A stretch of DNA of 64,000 bases, from assembly GCA_902801475.1 (NCBI GenBank), contig CADCIO010000008.1:1-64000 (forward strand), in the 5' to 3' direction. Below are positions 50,461 through 60,445 of this stretch, piece by piece. The position numbers were made by a program, and so were the translations under genes. How positions within the stretch are numbered: position 1 is the stretch's first letter; every line of letters starts with the position of its first letter. Source of the stretch: an uncultured Bacteroidales bacterium. GTDB taxonomy: Bacteria > Bacteroidota > Bacteroidia > Bacteroidales > Bacteroidaceae. The notes beneath the pieces are model-generated. The model was not told the origin of the DNA. It ran no database searches and was given only the letters and a program-made list of their open reading frames with translations.

Positions 50461-53400
50461 CTATCGGTTAATCAGCATCTGTCCTTCAGGACTCATGCCT
50501 TCGACGCTGATGAACATTTCCCTACACGTGGAGTTGTTGAAAAACTCCACCTTGGCGTTTCCTTTGTCATCAGCAATGACATCAGGATTCCAGTAGATGG
50601 TACGACGGAAGTCTGCCATTGGGGGAACCACATTGTAGTCCTCCATCTTGAAGGTGGAAGCCTCGTTGAACCCCTGGAAGTACGTACGTCGGAGACCCTT
50701 GTTGCTCTCTGTCGTGAACATCGTGTGCAGATAGACATAAATGCGCACTCTATTGTCATCAGTTCGTGGATCATCTGGCACAATATAGATGGATTTGACG
50801 TCACTCAGGAAGAGCTCTTCGGGCCTCGAGTGAAGATTGGGACGTTCCCCATTGTCGAAAATCCATTCTACCCCTTTTCCATCATATTGGTAGGTATAGG
50901 TGTAAGAATCTGATGATCCGCCAGATGAAACAGAAAACTTATAAGGCAATGTCGTAGAAAGTGCTCCCAAGCCATTATAATTCGAAGATACACCGTAGAC
51001 ACCATACGATCTCGATTCCCTACGATAGGTGAAGAGCGGATTCTTCTCTTTCAAGAAATCCAACATATAGGGATCCCTTTCTCCCTTGTCAAGCGCATTG
51101 TCCCTTTCTCTGTCGATGTCGTAATACCGCGTCGCATACTGACGACCGAACGCCTCATTCTTAAACTTCCAGTCATCATTCGTGAAGAATCGTCTCTTCA
51201 CCGTCACATTCTTCAACACATGCTCCTTCTCCGTAATGGGGATATAGTCATCGTCTTCAAATGCCTCCTGAGGATTCCACACAAAGGCGTTGGGAGCCAA
51301 TGGATGCTGTATTTCCACTTCCACAGGCGTGATGTACCTCGGTTTAGGCGAGAACTGTCTGTCGATACCCACAAGGTAAGTCTTGCGCTTCTCCTCCTTC
51401 AATTTCCTCGTCGTATATATGCACAACTTCCACTCCCCATCTACAAAGGGCATCTCAAAAGCATAATTGCCTACCGAATCTGTCACCGTCTGTCCCAACA
51501 TGCTCTGCCCATACTTATTCCACATGATGACATATATGTGAACATTATTCACAGGATTATGCTTCCGATATGCCTTCAGCGTACCATTCAAGTACATCTT
51601 GTCTTCGATGGGCTGCGGCTTGCGGAAAATGTATCGCTCCGTCATCAATCTCCAGTCATAGCGCCTCCAACCTTGCGTCATCATCAGCAGGTCGGCACTC
51701 TTGCGGTGTTCCACATCGTCAGCCTCGAAATAATAATCAACATTGGGAATATATCCTCTCACCTCCGACGATAGCAACATCCACGTCTTCATGTTACCCT
51801 GCTTGCCATTCGTCATCGTGTGGGCATCCATTGCCGAGAACGACAAGTTCGCATGGGGCTGTGTGTGCAGTTCCATCTCCACCTTGCCACATGGTTGCAG
51901 CTTCTTTGTGACTGCCGTAACACGTATGCTGTCCTCCTGATTGGGTGTCGGGCATTGGAAGAAAAGCCTTTCCGCCATAATAACACCCCTTCTGTCGAAG
52001 ACAGTCATCTGGTTCACCCCATCAGGCATCGCTTGTCTGCCCATCTCAATTTCCACCAGTGGCACAGCGGTAAGAGTGTCACATCGAATGATGTTACCAT
52101 TATGCATGATGACATAGCCAAGCAAGTGTCCACACACGCTGTCGGTGCATTGAATAGTGGCCAGCATCCTTTCGCTGATGGCATCGACCGAGAGGGTGCA
52201 TCCCTGTGTTCGGGCTTGAGGAAGCGTGAAAAATTGCACCTGACTCTTCTCGTCCTTCTTCAAGTTCCGCATCTGATAGGTAAGCTTACCTGCGTCAGGA
52301 ACCACCTCGAAGAGTCCTCTGCCCAACGAATCCGTCTCCACCATAGCCAGTACATCTCCCTTCTCGTTCATCACAAAACCTTCCCCCTGATGCGGTCGCC
52401 CGTTGTCATCCACAGCCAGCAATGCCACCCTACTTCGTTTGCCCACAATCAAGCTTCCTCCTTCAGGATAGAACTGCACGCTGATGGTTTTCATCAGATC
52501 TTTCGTGTAAATTCCTTCGTTAATGGCCCTCTGGTAGAGCGAGTCGTCGCTGATGCGATTGTTCGGGTCACGGTTGGCGTAGAGCTTCGGCACGATACTC
52601 AAGTCAGAATAATCTCCCTCCTTCTGAGGTTCCTTGAAGACGGGAAACACCCGTGAGAAGACGGCATTCGTTCCCCAGTTCGTCATATATCGGGTATATG
52701 CCCTCACTTCGTAGAAGCCAGAGCCAAACAACGTGTCTAACGTCATGTCGCCATGCGCCACACCCAACGAATCAATGGGATACTTGCGTGTCTTGATCAC
52801 ATCTCCCGTCGGATTCAGCAGCTCCACATATAACACCTTGCTCAAGTCAGTGGCACGCCCACTGTCCGTTCGTGTCACATAGGCCTTAAACCACATGGTC
52901 TCATTTTCGAAATACCCCATGTTGTCGAAGTGCATATACACTTTCTCTTGTGGCACCACCTTGTTAAAGTTCATCGCTTTCTGGATGTAGGTGAACAAAG
53001 ATGAAGCGGATTTCGTTGTCGATGTTCTTGCAAAAGCATTGCCGGCAATGACCTGTTCCATCTCTGTCCATTGTATAAATTGTGCCTCCTGATGGAGTTT
53101 CGGACGAGAACCTACTGCCATAATGGCTTTCAACAGATTCTCTTTCACCGAAACACCTTTACTGGATGGCATAACGATGTCGTTGGCATCTGCCAGTATC
53201 ATGCTGACATCCGATTCGTTCGAATGGATTTGGGCAGAAGCATTCTCCACTTCCGTGAATCCTCTTTGGTGTGTATAATGAATCTGGAGTCGAATGGTGG
53301 CAGGTTGTCCCTGTTCCTCGTTTTCACCCAGACGATGCATACTCGTCATCAGTCCACGAACAGCCCCATCAAAGCGAAGCAAATGGAAAGTCTTCGCATC

Positions 53401-54180
53401 AATATAAAGTTTACCATACAAGATGCTCTTCCAGGTTTCCACTTTCGGTCTTAGTTCGACAACGTACACCAAATCACCCCCATCTGTCTGCAACATCTGG
53501 CTGGACACCATAAAGTAATATTGAAGGTAGGAAGCCGAGAAGGATGCAGGGAAAGGCTGAAGAACAGAGTTTTCCAAAGGGACATCTCGCATCATAGGTC
53601 CCGCCATCATGAGATGATGCAGATTGGTATGTTGCAATTGTGACGTTATCTGTTCCCCTTTTATCGTCCTTGTCCAATATTGGCCAGAAAGCACACTCAT
53701 CCCACGTACATTCACAGCCGATCGTGCTGTCAAAAAGTCTTCTACCATTTCCCTGTTTTCGCCGCTTTTGATGGTGATGCGGTTGAGGTACGTCCTCTTC
53801 TCTTTCACATGCTTCTTGAAGTCCTTTTTCAGCTCGTCAAAAGTTCTCGTCAGGATGGCATCATCAGAGAGGACCGTCACACCTGCCACAGACAATGCCG
53901 CAGGACGCATCTTCACCACCTTTGGCATCTTGCTCGCCTTCCACTTACATGTCTGATACCCAACAAATGAAAAGCGCAAAGTGTCCTCCATCTCAGCCAT
54001 GATGGTGAAGTTGCCTTCCATATTGCTGATACTTCCTCTCCCTGCTGTATGATAGACATTCACAAAGGGCAGAGCCTCTCCTGTCTCCGCATCCACCACC
54101 TGAGCATGAAAGACATGCTGTTGCGCATGAAGCGAACATACGGAGAATACCAATAATAATATGTATAGACTCCTTTTCAT
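50461..54180 (-). CDS. Secreted carboxypeptidase-regulatory / MG2-domain protein
   Basis: A 1239-residue exported protein. A signal peptide (1-19) is followed by a carboxypeptidase regulatory-like beta domain (about 22-95, VFHAQVVDAETGEALPFVNV and LRFSFVGYQ). An alpha-2-macroglobulin MG2-like segment occurs near 415-510 (KVYMHFDNMGYFENETMWFK, GSGFYEVRAYTRYM), with more beta repeats after. The C-terminus looks like a TonB-receptor-type ending but no barrel or plug is evident. It is third in an operon with an ECF sigma factor and a membrane anti-sigma-like protein, suggesting that it is a target or sensor of that system. Its function is unknown. Confidence 0.75.
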   Translation of the reverse strand: MKRSLYILLLVFSVCSLHAQQHVFHAQVVDAETGEALPFVNVYHTAGRGSISNMEGNFTIMAEMEDTLRFSFVGYQTCKWKASKMPKVVKMRPAALSVAGVTVLSDDAILTRTFDELKKDFKKHVKEKRTYLNRITIKSGENREMVEDFLTARSAVNVRGMSVLSGQYWTRTIKGEQITSQLQHTNLHHLMMAGPMMRDVPLENSVLQPFPASFSASYLQYYFMVSSQMLQTDGGDLVYVVELRPKVETWKSILYGKLYIDAKTFHLLRFDGAVRGLMTSMHRLGENEEQGQPATIRLQIHYTHQRGFTEVENASAQIHSNESDVSMILADANDIVMPSSKGVSVKENLLKAIMAVGSRPKLHQEAQFIQWTEMEQVIAGNAFARTSTTKSASSLFTYIQKAMNFNKVVPQEKVYMHFDNMGYFENETMWFKAYVTRTDSGRATDLSKVLYVELLNPTGDVIKTRKYPIDSLGVAHGDMTLDTLFGSGFYEVRAYTRYMTNWGTNAVFSRVFPVFKEPQKEGDYSDLSIVPKLYANRDPNNRISDDSLYQRAINEGIYTKDLMKTISVQFYPEGGSLIVGKRSRVALLAVDDNGRPHQGEGFVMNEKGDVLAMVETDSLGRGLFEVVPDAGKLTYQMRNLKKDEKSQVQFFTLPQARTQGCTLSVDAISERMLATIQCTDSVCGHLLGYVIMHNGNIIRCDTLTAVPLVEIEMGRQAMPDGVNQMTVFDRRGVIMAERLFFQCPTPNQEDSIRVTAVTKKLQPCGKVEMELHTQPHANLSFSAMDAHTMTNGKQGNMKTWMLLSSEVRGYIPNVDYYFEADDVEHRKSADLLMMTQGWRRYDWRLMTERYIFRKPQPIEDKMYLNGTLKAYRKHNPVNNVHIYVIMWNKYGQSMLGQTVTDSVGNYAFEMPFVDGEWKLCIYTTRKLKEEKRKTYLVGIDRQFSPKPRYITPVEVEIQHPLAPNAFVWNPQEAFEDDDYIPITEKEHVLKNVTVKRRFFTNDDWKFKNEAFGRQYATRYYDIDRERDNALDKGERDPYMLDFLKEKNPLFTYRRESRSYGVYGVSSNYNGLGALSTTLPYKFSVSSGGSSDSYTYTYQYDGKGVEWIFDNGERPNLHSRPEELFLSDVKSIYIVPDDPRTDDNRVRIYVYLHTMFTTESNKGLRRTYFQGFNEASTFKMEDYNVVPPMADFRRTIYWNPDVIADDKGNAKVEFFNNSTCREMFISVEGMSPEGQMLINR

Positions 54181-54220
54181 ACACTTCTCTTTTTATTTAA
54201 ATCGTCGAAACTTCATTCTG

Positions 54221-55075
54221 TTAATCCTTCATGCACAAACTGCAGGTAGGGTAATCGAGCAATGCCAACGCATCCATATAAGAATACGTCTGACCGTCAG
54301 CATTCAGGAAAGCTTTCTTGTAGTAGATGCGTACATCGGCCGACAGCAATCGACCGTCCTGAACATACACAAAGTCATTCTCCTTCTTCTCACGTTCATA
54401 CACATACATCGATCCCTTCCGTATCTCGCCCGACGGACTCTTGATGAGCACTGTGTCATTCTCTTCGATGGTCACACATTCCACAGATGCCACATTGGCT
54501 TTTGTCGCTCCTTCATCGTCCGAATCCCAGGTCAGGGAATATTTCAGTGCGAAGGGTGTGTTGGGTATCAGAATCCAGCATACATTCCTGTCCCCATTCT
54601 CCAGTTGCTGAGTAAGACCCTCCAACCCTACAACCTCAGCCTCCTCCTTTTCTGCCTGCTCTTCTTCCATCACCTTGTCGATGCGTGCAGGCGCGTATGC
54701 CACCAGCTTCTCACGCTCCATACTCAACTCTAAACGCTCATCGCTTAACTCCTTACTCTCCCCTCTCAACCCTACACGCTCATCTCTCGACTTTACATCT
54801 TCCACCGTCTTCGCCACCTGTTGAGAAGCACCCTCTTCTTTATGTATCACATGCAGAGCAATACCCACCAAAAGTGCCACAGCAGCCGCAATGCCCACTG
54901 CGAACCCGATGCGTCGGCGACGCAAAGCCATCTTCTTGGCTCGTTCCTCTCGTCTAATGCGTTCCATCAGCCGGTCGGTGAAACCCTCCGAGAGCTTCAT
55001 CTGTTCAGCCTGCTCTGTCATCTTTTTCATGACGATGCGCAGTGCCTTGTCCTTATCATAAAAGTTGGTTTCCAT
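54221..55075 (-). CDS. Membrane anti-sigma-like protein
   Basis: A protein of about 284 residues. The N-terminal part is cytoplasmic and helical (KMTEQAEQMKLSEGFTDRLM), then RRRR, one membrane helix near 57-78 (IGFAVGIAAAVALLVGIALH) and a periplasmic part with a charged, E/R-rich helix and a C-terminal beta-rich domain with two cysteines. This layout, next to an ECF sigma gene and overlapping it by 20 bases, fits an anti-sigma factor, though I see no zinc-binding HxxxCxxC motif. The linker codons at 54712-54790 resemble intergenic 7-8 bp repeats. ATG 55075 is chosen because the longer frame lies inside the sigma gene. Confidence 0.7.
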   Translation of the reverse strand: METNFYDKDKALRIVMKKMTEQAEQMKLSEGFTDRLMERIRREERAKKMALRRRRIGFAVGIAAAVALLVGIALHVIHKEEGASQQVAKTVEDVKSRDERVGLRGESKELSDERLELSMEREKLVAYAPARIDKVMEEEQAEKEEAEVVGLEGLTQQLENGDRNVCWILIPNTPFALKYSLTWDSDDEGATKANVASVECVTIEENDTVLIKSPSGEIRKGSMYVYEREKKENDFVYVQDGRLLSADVRIYYKKAFLNADGQTYSYMDALALLDYPTCSLCMKD

Positions 55076-55661
55076 TGTCTTCAAGATTGATGATGGTTTG
55101 ATGAATTTTCTTTCTGAGCCACTGAAGGCGAGAGCGTAAGTAAGCGTCGGTTCGGTCAACGATGTAAGCAATCTCTTTGAGAGAATGTCCATCCTGATAG
55201 TATAGGCTGAGCAGCATCTGGTCATCAGCATCCAGTTGATTCACAGCCTTCTTGAGCAATGCAAGACGTTCTTGGGTGGTGTCGTTCAGCAGCTCGTCAG
55301 TCTCAAGGTCGGGCAAATCCTCTACATCCAGTTCCTTCCTGACCCACTGCTTTCGCGACTCACGTCGGAGACGTTTCAGCGCCATGTGGTAAGCGATACG
55401 CAGCAGCCAAGTCCTGAAACTCGCCTTTTCCTCGTCGAATCGGTACAGACTTTGGAAGGCACTCACCAGCACGTCCTGCGTCAGCTCCTCCGCATCCTCA
55501 GGCAATGGAACCATGCGTGCCACAAATTTCTGCACACATTCTCCATGTCGGTCAGCGAGTGGTCTGAACTGCTCTGTTTGTCCATCGAGCACATTCCTGA
55601 TGAGCGTCCTGTCATCGACGGCGGTGATCTGTCTATTATCTGCTGTTCGCTTCATTGTCAT
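55056..55661 (-). CDS. ECF-type RNA polymerase sigma factor
   Basis: A 201-residue group 4 sigma factor. Region 2 includes LPEDAEELTQDVLVSAFQSL and YRFDEEKASFRTWLLRIAYH; region 4 includes DDQMLLSLYYQDGHSLKEIA and AYLRSRLQWLRKKIHQ. It would direct polymerase to envelope or stress promoters under control of the overlapping anti-sigma-like gene. No TAnnTTTG box lies upstream; an AT-rich stretch with runs of A and T (55695-55730) may be its own ECF-type promoter. The start could also be the second methionine (55655). Confidence 0.9.
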   Translation of the reverse strand: MTMKRTADNRQITAVDDRTLIRNVLDGQTEQFRPLADRHGECVQKFVARMVPLPEDAEELTQDVLVSAFQSLYRFDEEKASFRTWLLRIAYHMALKRLRRESRKQWVRKELDVEDLPDLETDELLNDTTQERLALLKKAVNQLDADDQMLLSLYYQDGHSLKEIAYIVDRTDAYLRSRLQWLRKKIHQTIINLEDNGNQLL

Positions 55662-55782
55662 TGTCTTCTACCCCCCTATTCCCCTTTTTTCAGGAAATGT
55701 ATAATAAAAGACAAAGTTTTTTTCGTAAAATAAGTTTTTTTAACGTTTAGGCCACAAAGTGAAATGAGGAAGTACGTGTATT

Positions 55783-56910
55783 TTACAACTGCACCGTCAC
55801 TTGTGCTGGGAACAGATAACGGATATCGCCTCGTTGTTCCAAGCTGTTTTTCATATTCTCAACGGTGCGTGGGAGTTTCCCTTTGAAGCAGGTTTTGCCG
55901 TTCATGCGGATGGTGATGGGTTTGTCGAGGTCAACCATTTGGTCGTTGAAGTGGAGGGTGAGTTGGGTATAGTCACATTGGGAGATGTTGACGGTGTTGC
56001 CTTTGAGGGTGAGGCGTACGGTCTTGCCACGTTGGAGTTGGTCGTCTGGGGCAGTAAGCCAATAGAAATGGGGATGGGTGACTTCTGCCTGTTGCCAGAC
56101 GATATGGGTGGGGTAGGGGTTGCGTTGGTATTGTTGCAACCAAGGAAGGGCGGCTGCATCTTCCAAGTCCATCCAGTGAGATTTCTCGGCTACGATATGT
56201 GTTTCATGGATATAACCATTGGAGTCGGCTTTGTGGAGCGAATCGAGTTCCACACCTCGTTGGGTGCACTCGCGATTGCGGTTGTAGGCGGCATCAAGTG
56301 CTCCACACCACACCATGAAGGGGGTGTTGCGAAGATTGAGGAGGGATACGTCACCTGGGTGTCCTGCCATCATGGAAGCGCCTGCCCATGTGTCTGCCAT
56401 ACGAGGAGCCATGCGCCACACGCCGTCACCTCCTGCTGAATAGCCGATGAGATAGACTTTGTCTGGGTTGACATCAAGGTAGGCAACGCACATTTGGATG
56501 AGGGCGACATAAAAAGAGTCGAGGGTGGGCTTGAACCACATGTCCCAGTCATCGTAGGGGGCACGAGGTGCGAGATAGACGCTGTTCTGGGGTTGATAGA
56601 GCCTTTTCTGGTTTTCCCACTGGCTGTCGTTGATTTGGGCAGGAGCATTGCCGCCTCCATGCAGGGAGATGAAGAGGCTGTAGCCATCGGCGGGCTTGGT
56701 GCCGTAAGTGGTGTACCAGAAGGGCATGATTTTGCCGTTGAGGATGAGGTGTTTATTCTCCCAGGCCTGCTGATATTTCGACTTAGTGTCGGCAATCCAT
56801 TGGGTGGTGATGGCTTGTGCCTCTTGTTCAGCCTGAGCCCGTGTAAGGTTTTGGGCAGAGAGTGAGAGGAGAGGAAGGAGGACGAAAAGGAGAGAAAGTA
56901 TGTACTGCAT
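55783..56910 (-). CDS. Secreted alpha/beta-hydrolase esterase
   Basis: A 375-residue protein with a signal peptide (1-19). The hydrolase fold shows YSLFISLHGGGNAPAQ (oxyanion loop), the nucleophile in VYLIGYSAGGDGVWRM, and likely Asp and His in CGALDAAYNRN and EKSHWMD. It resembles PHB-depolymerase-like and feruloyl/acetyl esterase relatives. The C-terminal 100 residues (TVRLTLKGNTVNISQCDYTQ) form an extra beta domain. The substrate is unknown. The next gene upstream on this strand ends two bases away, so it may belong to the lolD-cvfB transcript. Confidence 0.8.
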   Translation of the reverse strand: MQYILSLLFVLLPLLSLSAQNLTRAQAEQEAQAITTQWIADTKSKYQQAWENKHLILNGKIMPFWYTTYGTKPADGYSLFISLHGGGNAPAQINDSQWENQKRLYQPQNSVYLAPRAPYDDWDMWFKPTLDSFYVALIQMCVAYLDVNPDKVYLIGYSAGGDGVWRMAPRMADTWAGASMMAGHPGDVSLLNLRNTPFMVWCGALDAAYNRNRECTQRGVELDSLHKADSNGYIHETHIVAEKSHWMDLEDAAALPWLQQYQRNPYPTHIVWQQAEVTHPHFYWLTAPDDQLQRGKTVRLTLKGNTVNISQCDYTQLTLHFNDQMVDLDKPITIRMNGKTCFKGKLPRTVENMKNSLEQRGDIRYLFPAQVTVQL

Positions 56911-56912
56911 GG

Positions 56913-57626
56913 TTATTCTTCTATGCCTGTAGCTTTACCTTTGATAGTCAATTCGATGCCGTTGGATTTGATTTGGATGAGTTCACGTTTGAGGAGATCG
57001 CCTACAGCTTGCTTGAAGACTTTCTTGCTGACGCCAAACATTGCATAGATTTCTTCGGCTGGCGATTTGTCGTGGTAGGGAGTGAATCCTTTTTCTGAGA
57101 GTTTGAGGTGTTCGAAAAGACGGGTGGAGAAGTCGCCGATGAGGACTTTTCTGTCTGGTTGAGGCTTTAGAGTTGAGGGCTTAGAGTTGCCATCTTTCTC
57201 GCTGATGGCCTTCTGGAACTTCTCAATCTTACTGGAGCAGACGATGCGGTAGGTCTTGTCATCGATGTAGCAATAGACCAGGTAGCGCTTGCCACGTTGC
57301 ATGCGTACTTTCTGTTCACGGAAAGGACAGAAGAGGTCTTTCATCAAGCCCCAGTTGAGATAGGCACCGTATTCGTTGGTCCATGCGCATTCGAGATAGG
57401 CAAACTGTCCCACTTCGATGAGGGGATGTTCGGTCGTGGCGATGAGGCGTTCCTCTTGGTCAAGATAGAGGAACACATCGAGGATGTCACCCACCTTGGT
57501 GCCTTCGGGCACATAGCGTTTAGGCAACAAGATGTCGCCAATGTCGCCCCCTTCGAGATAGAGCCCGTGCTCTTTCTCACGCAAGACTTTCAGTTGATTC
57601 CTCTTGCCCAGTTGAAGTTTTGTCAT
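56913..57626 (-). CDS. CvfB-like S1 RNA-binding protein
   Basis: A 237-residue protein with S1-type OB folds: [20 protein letters not shown] and [20 protein letters not shown], then a winged-helix-like C-terminus ([18 protein letters not shown]). This is the CvfB layout, known as an RNA-binding regulator in firmicutes. ATG 57626 lies 50 bases inside the 3' end of lolD, and no later start would keep the first S1 strand, so the genes truly overlap. The short linker [11 protein letters not shown] (57157-57190) is encoded by a repeat like those in spacers. Confidence 0.85.
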   Translation of the reverse strand: MTKLQLGKRNQLKVLREKEHGLYLEGGDIGDILLPKRYVPEGTKVGDILDVFLYLDQEERLIATTEHPLIEVGQFAYLECAWTNEYGAYLNWGLMKDLFCPFREQKVRMQRGKRYLVYCYIDDKTYRIVCSSKIEKFQKAISEKDGNSKPSTLKPQPDRKVLIGDFSTRLFEHLKLSEKGFTPYHDKSPAEEIYAMFGVSKKVFKQAVGDLLKRELIQIKSNGIELTIKGKATGIEE

Positions 57627-58275
57627 ATTCAATAAGTCCGTCTTTGATGTGAATGGTTCTGTCTGTGATTTGCGAGAGCGTTTCATCGTGCGTGACGATG
57701 ACGAAGGTCTGTCCGAACTTGTCGCGTAGGTCGAAGAAGAGGCGATGCAGTTCTTCCTTGTTCTTGGAGTCGAGGGAGCCAGAGGGCTCGTCTGCCAAGA
57801 TGATGGAAGGGTTGTTGATGAGGGCGCGTGCCACCGCTACACGTTGCTTCTCTCCTCCTGAGAGTTCGGCTGGTTTGTGATGGATGCGGTCGCTGAGGTT
57901 GAGGTAATCAAGCAGTTCCTTGGCACGTGCTTCGGTTTGTTTCTTGTTCTTGCCTGCGATGAGAGCGGGGATACATACATTCTCCAGCGCTGTGAACTCA
58001 GGCAGGAGTTGGTGGAACTGGAAGACGAAGCCGAGGTGCTGGTTGCGGAACTTAGCGATATTCTTGTCTTTCAGACGTGTCACATCGATGCCGTCGACAA
58101 TGACAGAACCTGAGTCAGGAGTGTCGAGGGTGCCCATGATTTGGAGGAGGGTGGTCTTACCTGCTCCAGAGGGACCGACGATACTCACCACTTCGCCCTT
58201 GTCGATGTGGAGATCAATGCCTTTGAGCACTTGTAGAGTGCCGAAGGATTTGGTGATGTTTTGGAGAGTTATCAT
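57577..58275 (-). CDS. lolD: LolD-like ABC transporter ATPase
   Basis: A 232-residue ATPase: Walker [10 protein letters not shown] (34-42), Q-loop [16 protein letters not shown], signature [15 protein letters not shown] and Walker [16 protein letters not shown]. Sequence and length are closest to LolD/MacB-type ATPases, which drive lipoprotein release from the inner membrane or similar extraction. The LolC/E permease partner is not in the window. It overlaps the CvfB-like gene by 50 bases and follows the CPA2 antiporter by 14 bases. Confidence 0.88.
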   Translation of the reverse strand: MITLQNITKSFGTLQVLKGIDLHIDKGEVVSIVGPSGAGKTTLLQIMGTLDTPDSGSVIVDGIDVTRLKDKNIAKFRNQHLGFVFQFHQLLPEFTALENVCIPALIAGKNKKQTEARAKELLDYLNLSDRIHHKPAELSGGEKQRVAVARALINNPSIILADEPSGSLDSKNKEELHRLFFDLRDKFGQTFVIVTHDETLSQITDRTIHIKDGLIEYDKTSTGQEESTESLA

Positions 58276-58289
58276 GATTATTCTTTATT

Positions 58290-60431
58290 TTACCCCATTT
58301 CACCTATCCACTTACTCAGCCATCTTCCGACGCGTGTGCTGCCGGATTTGGTGTCGAAGTGGTGTGGGTCAGCGAATGCGTGTATCTCGTTGTTTTCCTC
58401 CTGCTGATCGGGGTAGATGAGCATGAGGCTTGTGTCAGCAAAGTCTGTTCGGAGTTGGTGAGGCAGTTTTGCGAAAGAACTCTGGTAGGAGATGCTGCCT
58501 TTGCGTGCAGTGACCACCACGAGCAGGTGGTCGGGGTTGAGTTCGTGGCGAAGGGCTGGGAAGTCGTTCCACGAGTAGAGCAGTTCGTAGTCGTCTCGCA
58601 CGCTCTTATGACGGTCACGCATATAGCGCATAATGAGATTGCCTGTGGTTTCTGGAGCATAGAAATCCATCTGGCATCCGAGATCCTCCGCCATACGGGC
58701 AATACGGTTAATCCAGCGGTAGAAGCCCTTTTCGTACTCTGCCTTCTCTGGCACAGCCACCACAATCTTGCGGATGGTGTTGGCTGGGATGTGCATCTTG
58801 ACGATGATGAGTTGTCGCGACATGTTGTCGATGAGTCCTTGGGCAAAGAGTCCGAGGAAGGAATCCCCCTCGTGGCGTTTGCGATGGAGTCCGATGAGCA
58901 ACTCGCTGGCATCGTTCTCTCGTAGGGCATGGATGGTGGCTGTGACGAAGTTGACCGCCAAGCGCGTCTGTGTCTGCATGGGCACATCGGCAGCGGAGGC
59001 GAGGTTGGTCGCCATCTCCAGACACTCACGACTGTGTTCCTGTGTCTTGTCACTCATGTCAGCATCGTTGATGATGTTCAAGCAGATGAGTCCACGATTC
59101 AGTTGGCGGTTGCGCATCATGAAAGCGGTGGACATCAGCGTGCGGATATTGCTGGGATCATTGATTGGAATGAGAATCTTTTCGTCATCGAGTGCCGTGC
59201 TGTCTCGTCTTTGCTTTGTCGCTGTGCTGTCGCCCTGCATCTTAATTTTCTTGGCGGCTTGGTCGGTAGCAATGGAAGAGATGATGCACGAGATGAGAAT
59301 CATCATCACCACACCATCCAGCACGGCATTGTTCATCAGCGGAACACCAGGCGACACTTCAAGATTGACACCCACCATCACCATAGCCAAAGCACCTGCA
59401 GCATGGGCTTCGGTAAGACCAAACATCATCACACCTTCGCGCCTTGTCATGTGGAAAAGTTTACGGCTGAGGTAAGCAGCAATGTATTTGGAGAGGGTGC
59501 CTGCCACCACCATGATAAGCACTACCACAGCGGCTTTGCCCTCGCGGAACATTGGAGCGACATTGACCAGCATACCCACACCAATCAGGAAATAAGGGAT
59601 GAAGACCGCATTGCCGACAAACTCGATGCGGTTCATCAATGGCGAGGTGTTGGGTACGAAACGGTTGAGCACCAAACCTGCCAAGAAGGCGCCAAAGATA
59701 CCCTCCAATCCGCAGAACTCAGCGGTGGCGGCTGCGAGGAACACCACAGCGAGTGTGAAGGTGAACTGTATGACGGGTTCGCTGAATTTGCGGAAGAATA
59801 CACGGATGAGGCGAGGCAACAGGAAGAACATGCCAAAGATGAAGAGGGCAAACTTCAAGGCGAAGAAGGCCCAGAACCAGAAACCGCCTGTTCCCTTGAT
59901 GGTGCCAGCGATGCCTGCCAGGAAGAGCAGGGCGGAGAGCAGAGCCACCATCGTGGCGGCAATGGAGATGGTTACGGATGGGGACTTGCTCAGTCCGTAA
60001 CGGCCGACGATGGGGTATGCCACCAACGTGTGGGAAGCAAAGATACATGCTAAGAGCAGGGAAGCAGGAATGCTGTAATCGAGGAAGTAGTAACCTGCCA
60101 AGAAACCGAATCCAAAAGGAATCACGGTGGTGATGAAGCCAAACGTAAAGCCCTTGATGCGGTTCTGCTTCAGATTTTGCAAGTCCATTTCAAGACCTGC
60201 CAAGAACATGATGTAGTAGATGCCCACCTTGCCGAACAGCTCGAACGAGGCGTCCCTTGCCAAGAGATTGAAACCGTGTTCGCCTATCAGCACACCTGCC
60301 AGAATCATTCCGATGAGATGCGGAATGCGTAGTTTGCTGAATATCATGGGAGCAAACAAGATCACGCTGAGCACGAGGAAGAAGATCCAAGTCGGGTCGG
60401 TGATGGGCAGATATGTGGTAATTGCGTCCAA
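58290..60431 (-). CDS. CPA2-family cation/proton antiporter with cytoplasmic tail
   Basis: A 713-residue protein. The first 390 residues form about 12 membrane helices of the CPA2 (Kef/NapA) kind: LRIPHLIGMILAGVLIGEHG, YYIMFLAGLEMDL, GIFGAFLAGLVLNRFVP and GLTEAHAAGALAMVMVGVNL. The remaining 320 residues hold two universal-stress-like domains (KILIPINDPSNIRTLMSTAF and IRKIVVAVPEKAEYEKG). Such proteins exchange K+ or Na+ for protons, with the tail gating them. It is divergent from asd. The start at 60431 lies only 15 bases from its -7 box. Confidence 0.9.
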   Translation of the reverse strand: MDAITTYLPITDPTWIFFLVLSVILFAPMIFSKLRIPHLIGMILAGVLIGEHGFNLLARDASFELFGKVGIYYIMFLAGLEMDLQNLKQNRIKGFTFGFITTVIPFGFGFLAGYYFLDYSIPASLLLACIFASHTLVAYPIVGRYGLSKSPSVTISIAATMVALLSALLFLAGIAGTIKGTGGFWFWAFFALKFALFIFGMFFLLPRLIRVFFRKFSEPVIQFTFTLAVVFLAAATAEFCGLEGIFGAFLAGLVLNRFVPNTSPLMNRIEFVGNAVFIPYFLIGVGMLVNVAPMFREGKAAVVVLIMVVAGTLSKYIAAYLSRKLFHMTRREGVMMFGLTEAHAAGALAMVMVGVNLEVSPGVPLMNNAVLDGVVMMILISCIISSIATDQAAKKIKMQGDSTATKQRRDSTALDDEKILIPINDPSNIRTLMSTAFMMRNRQLNRGLICLNIINDADMSDKTQEHSRECLEMATNLASAADVPMQTQTRLAVNFVTATIHALRENDASELLIGLHRKRHEGDSFLGLFAQGLIDNMSRQLIIVKMHIPANTIRKIVVAVPEKAEYEKGFYRWINRIARMAEDLGCQMDFYAPETTGNLIMRYMRDRHKSVRDDYELLYSWNDFPALRHELNPDHLLVVVTARKGSISYQSSFAKLPHQLRTDFADTSLMLIYPDQQEENNEIHAFADPHHFDTKSGSTRVGRWLSKWIGEMG

Positions 60432-60445
60432 AATGAAAATTTTTG

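Noticed and set aside
58929..60053. A 374-codon frame antisense to the CPA2 antiporter
   Set aside because: It is rich in His and Glu as expected of the complement of a membrane-protein gene, and matches no known domain.
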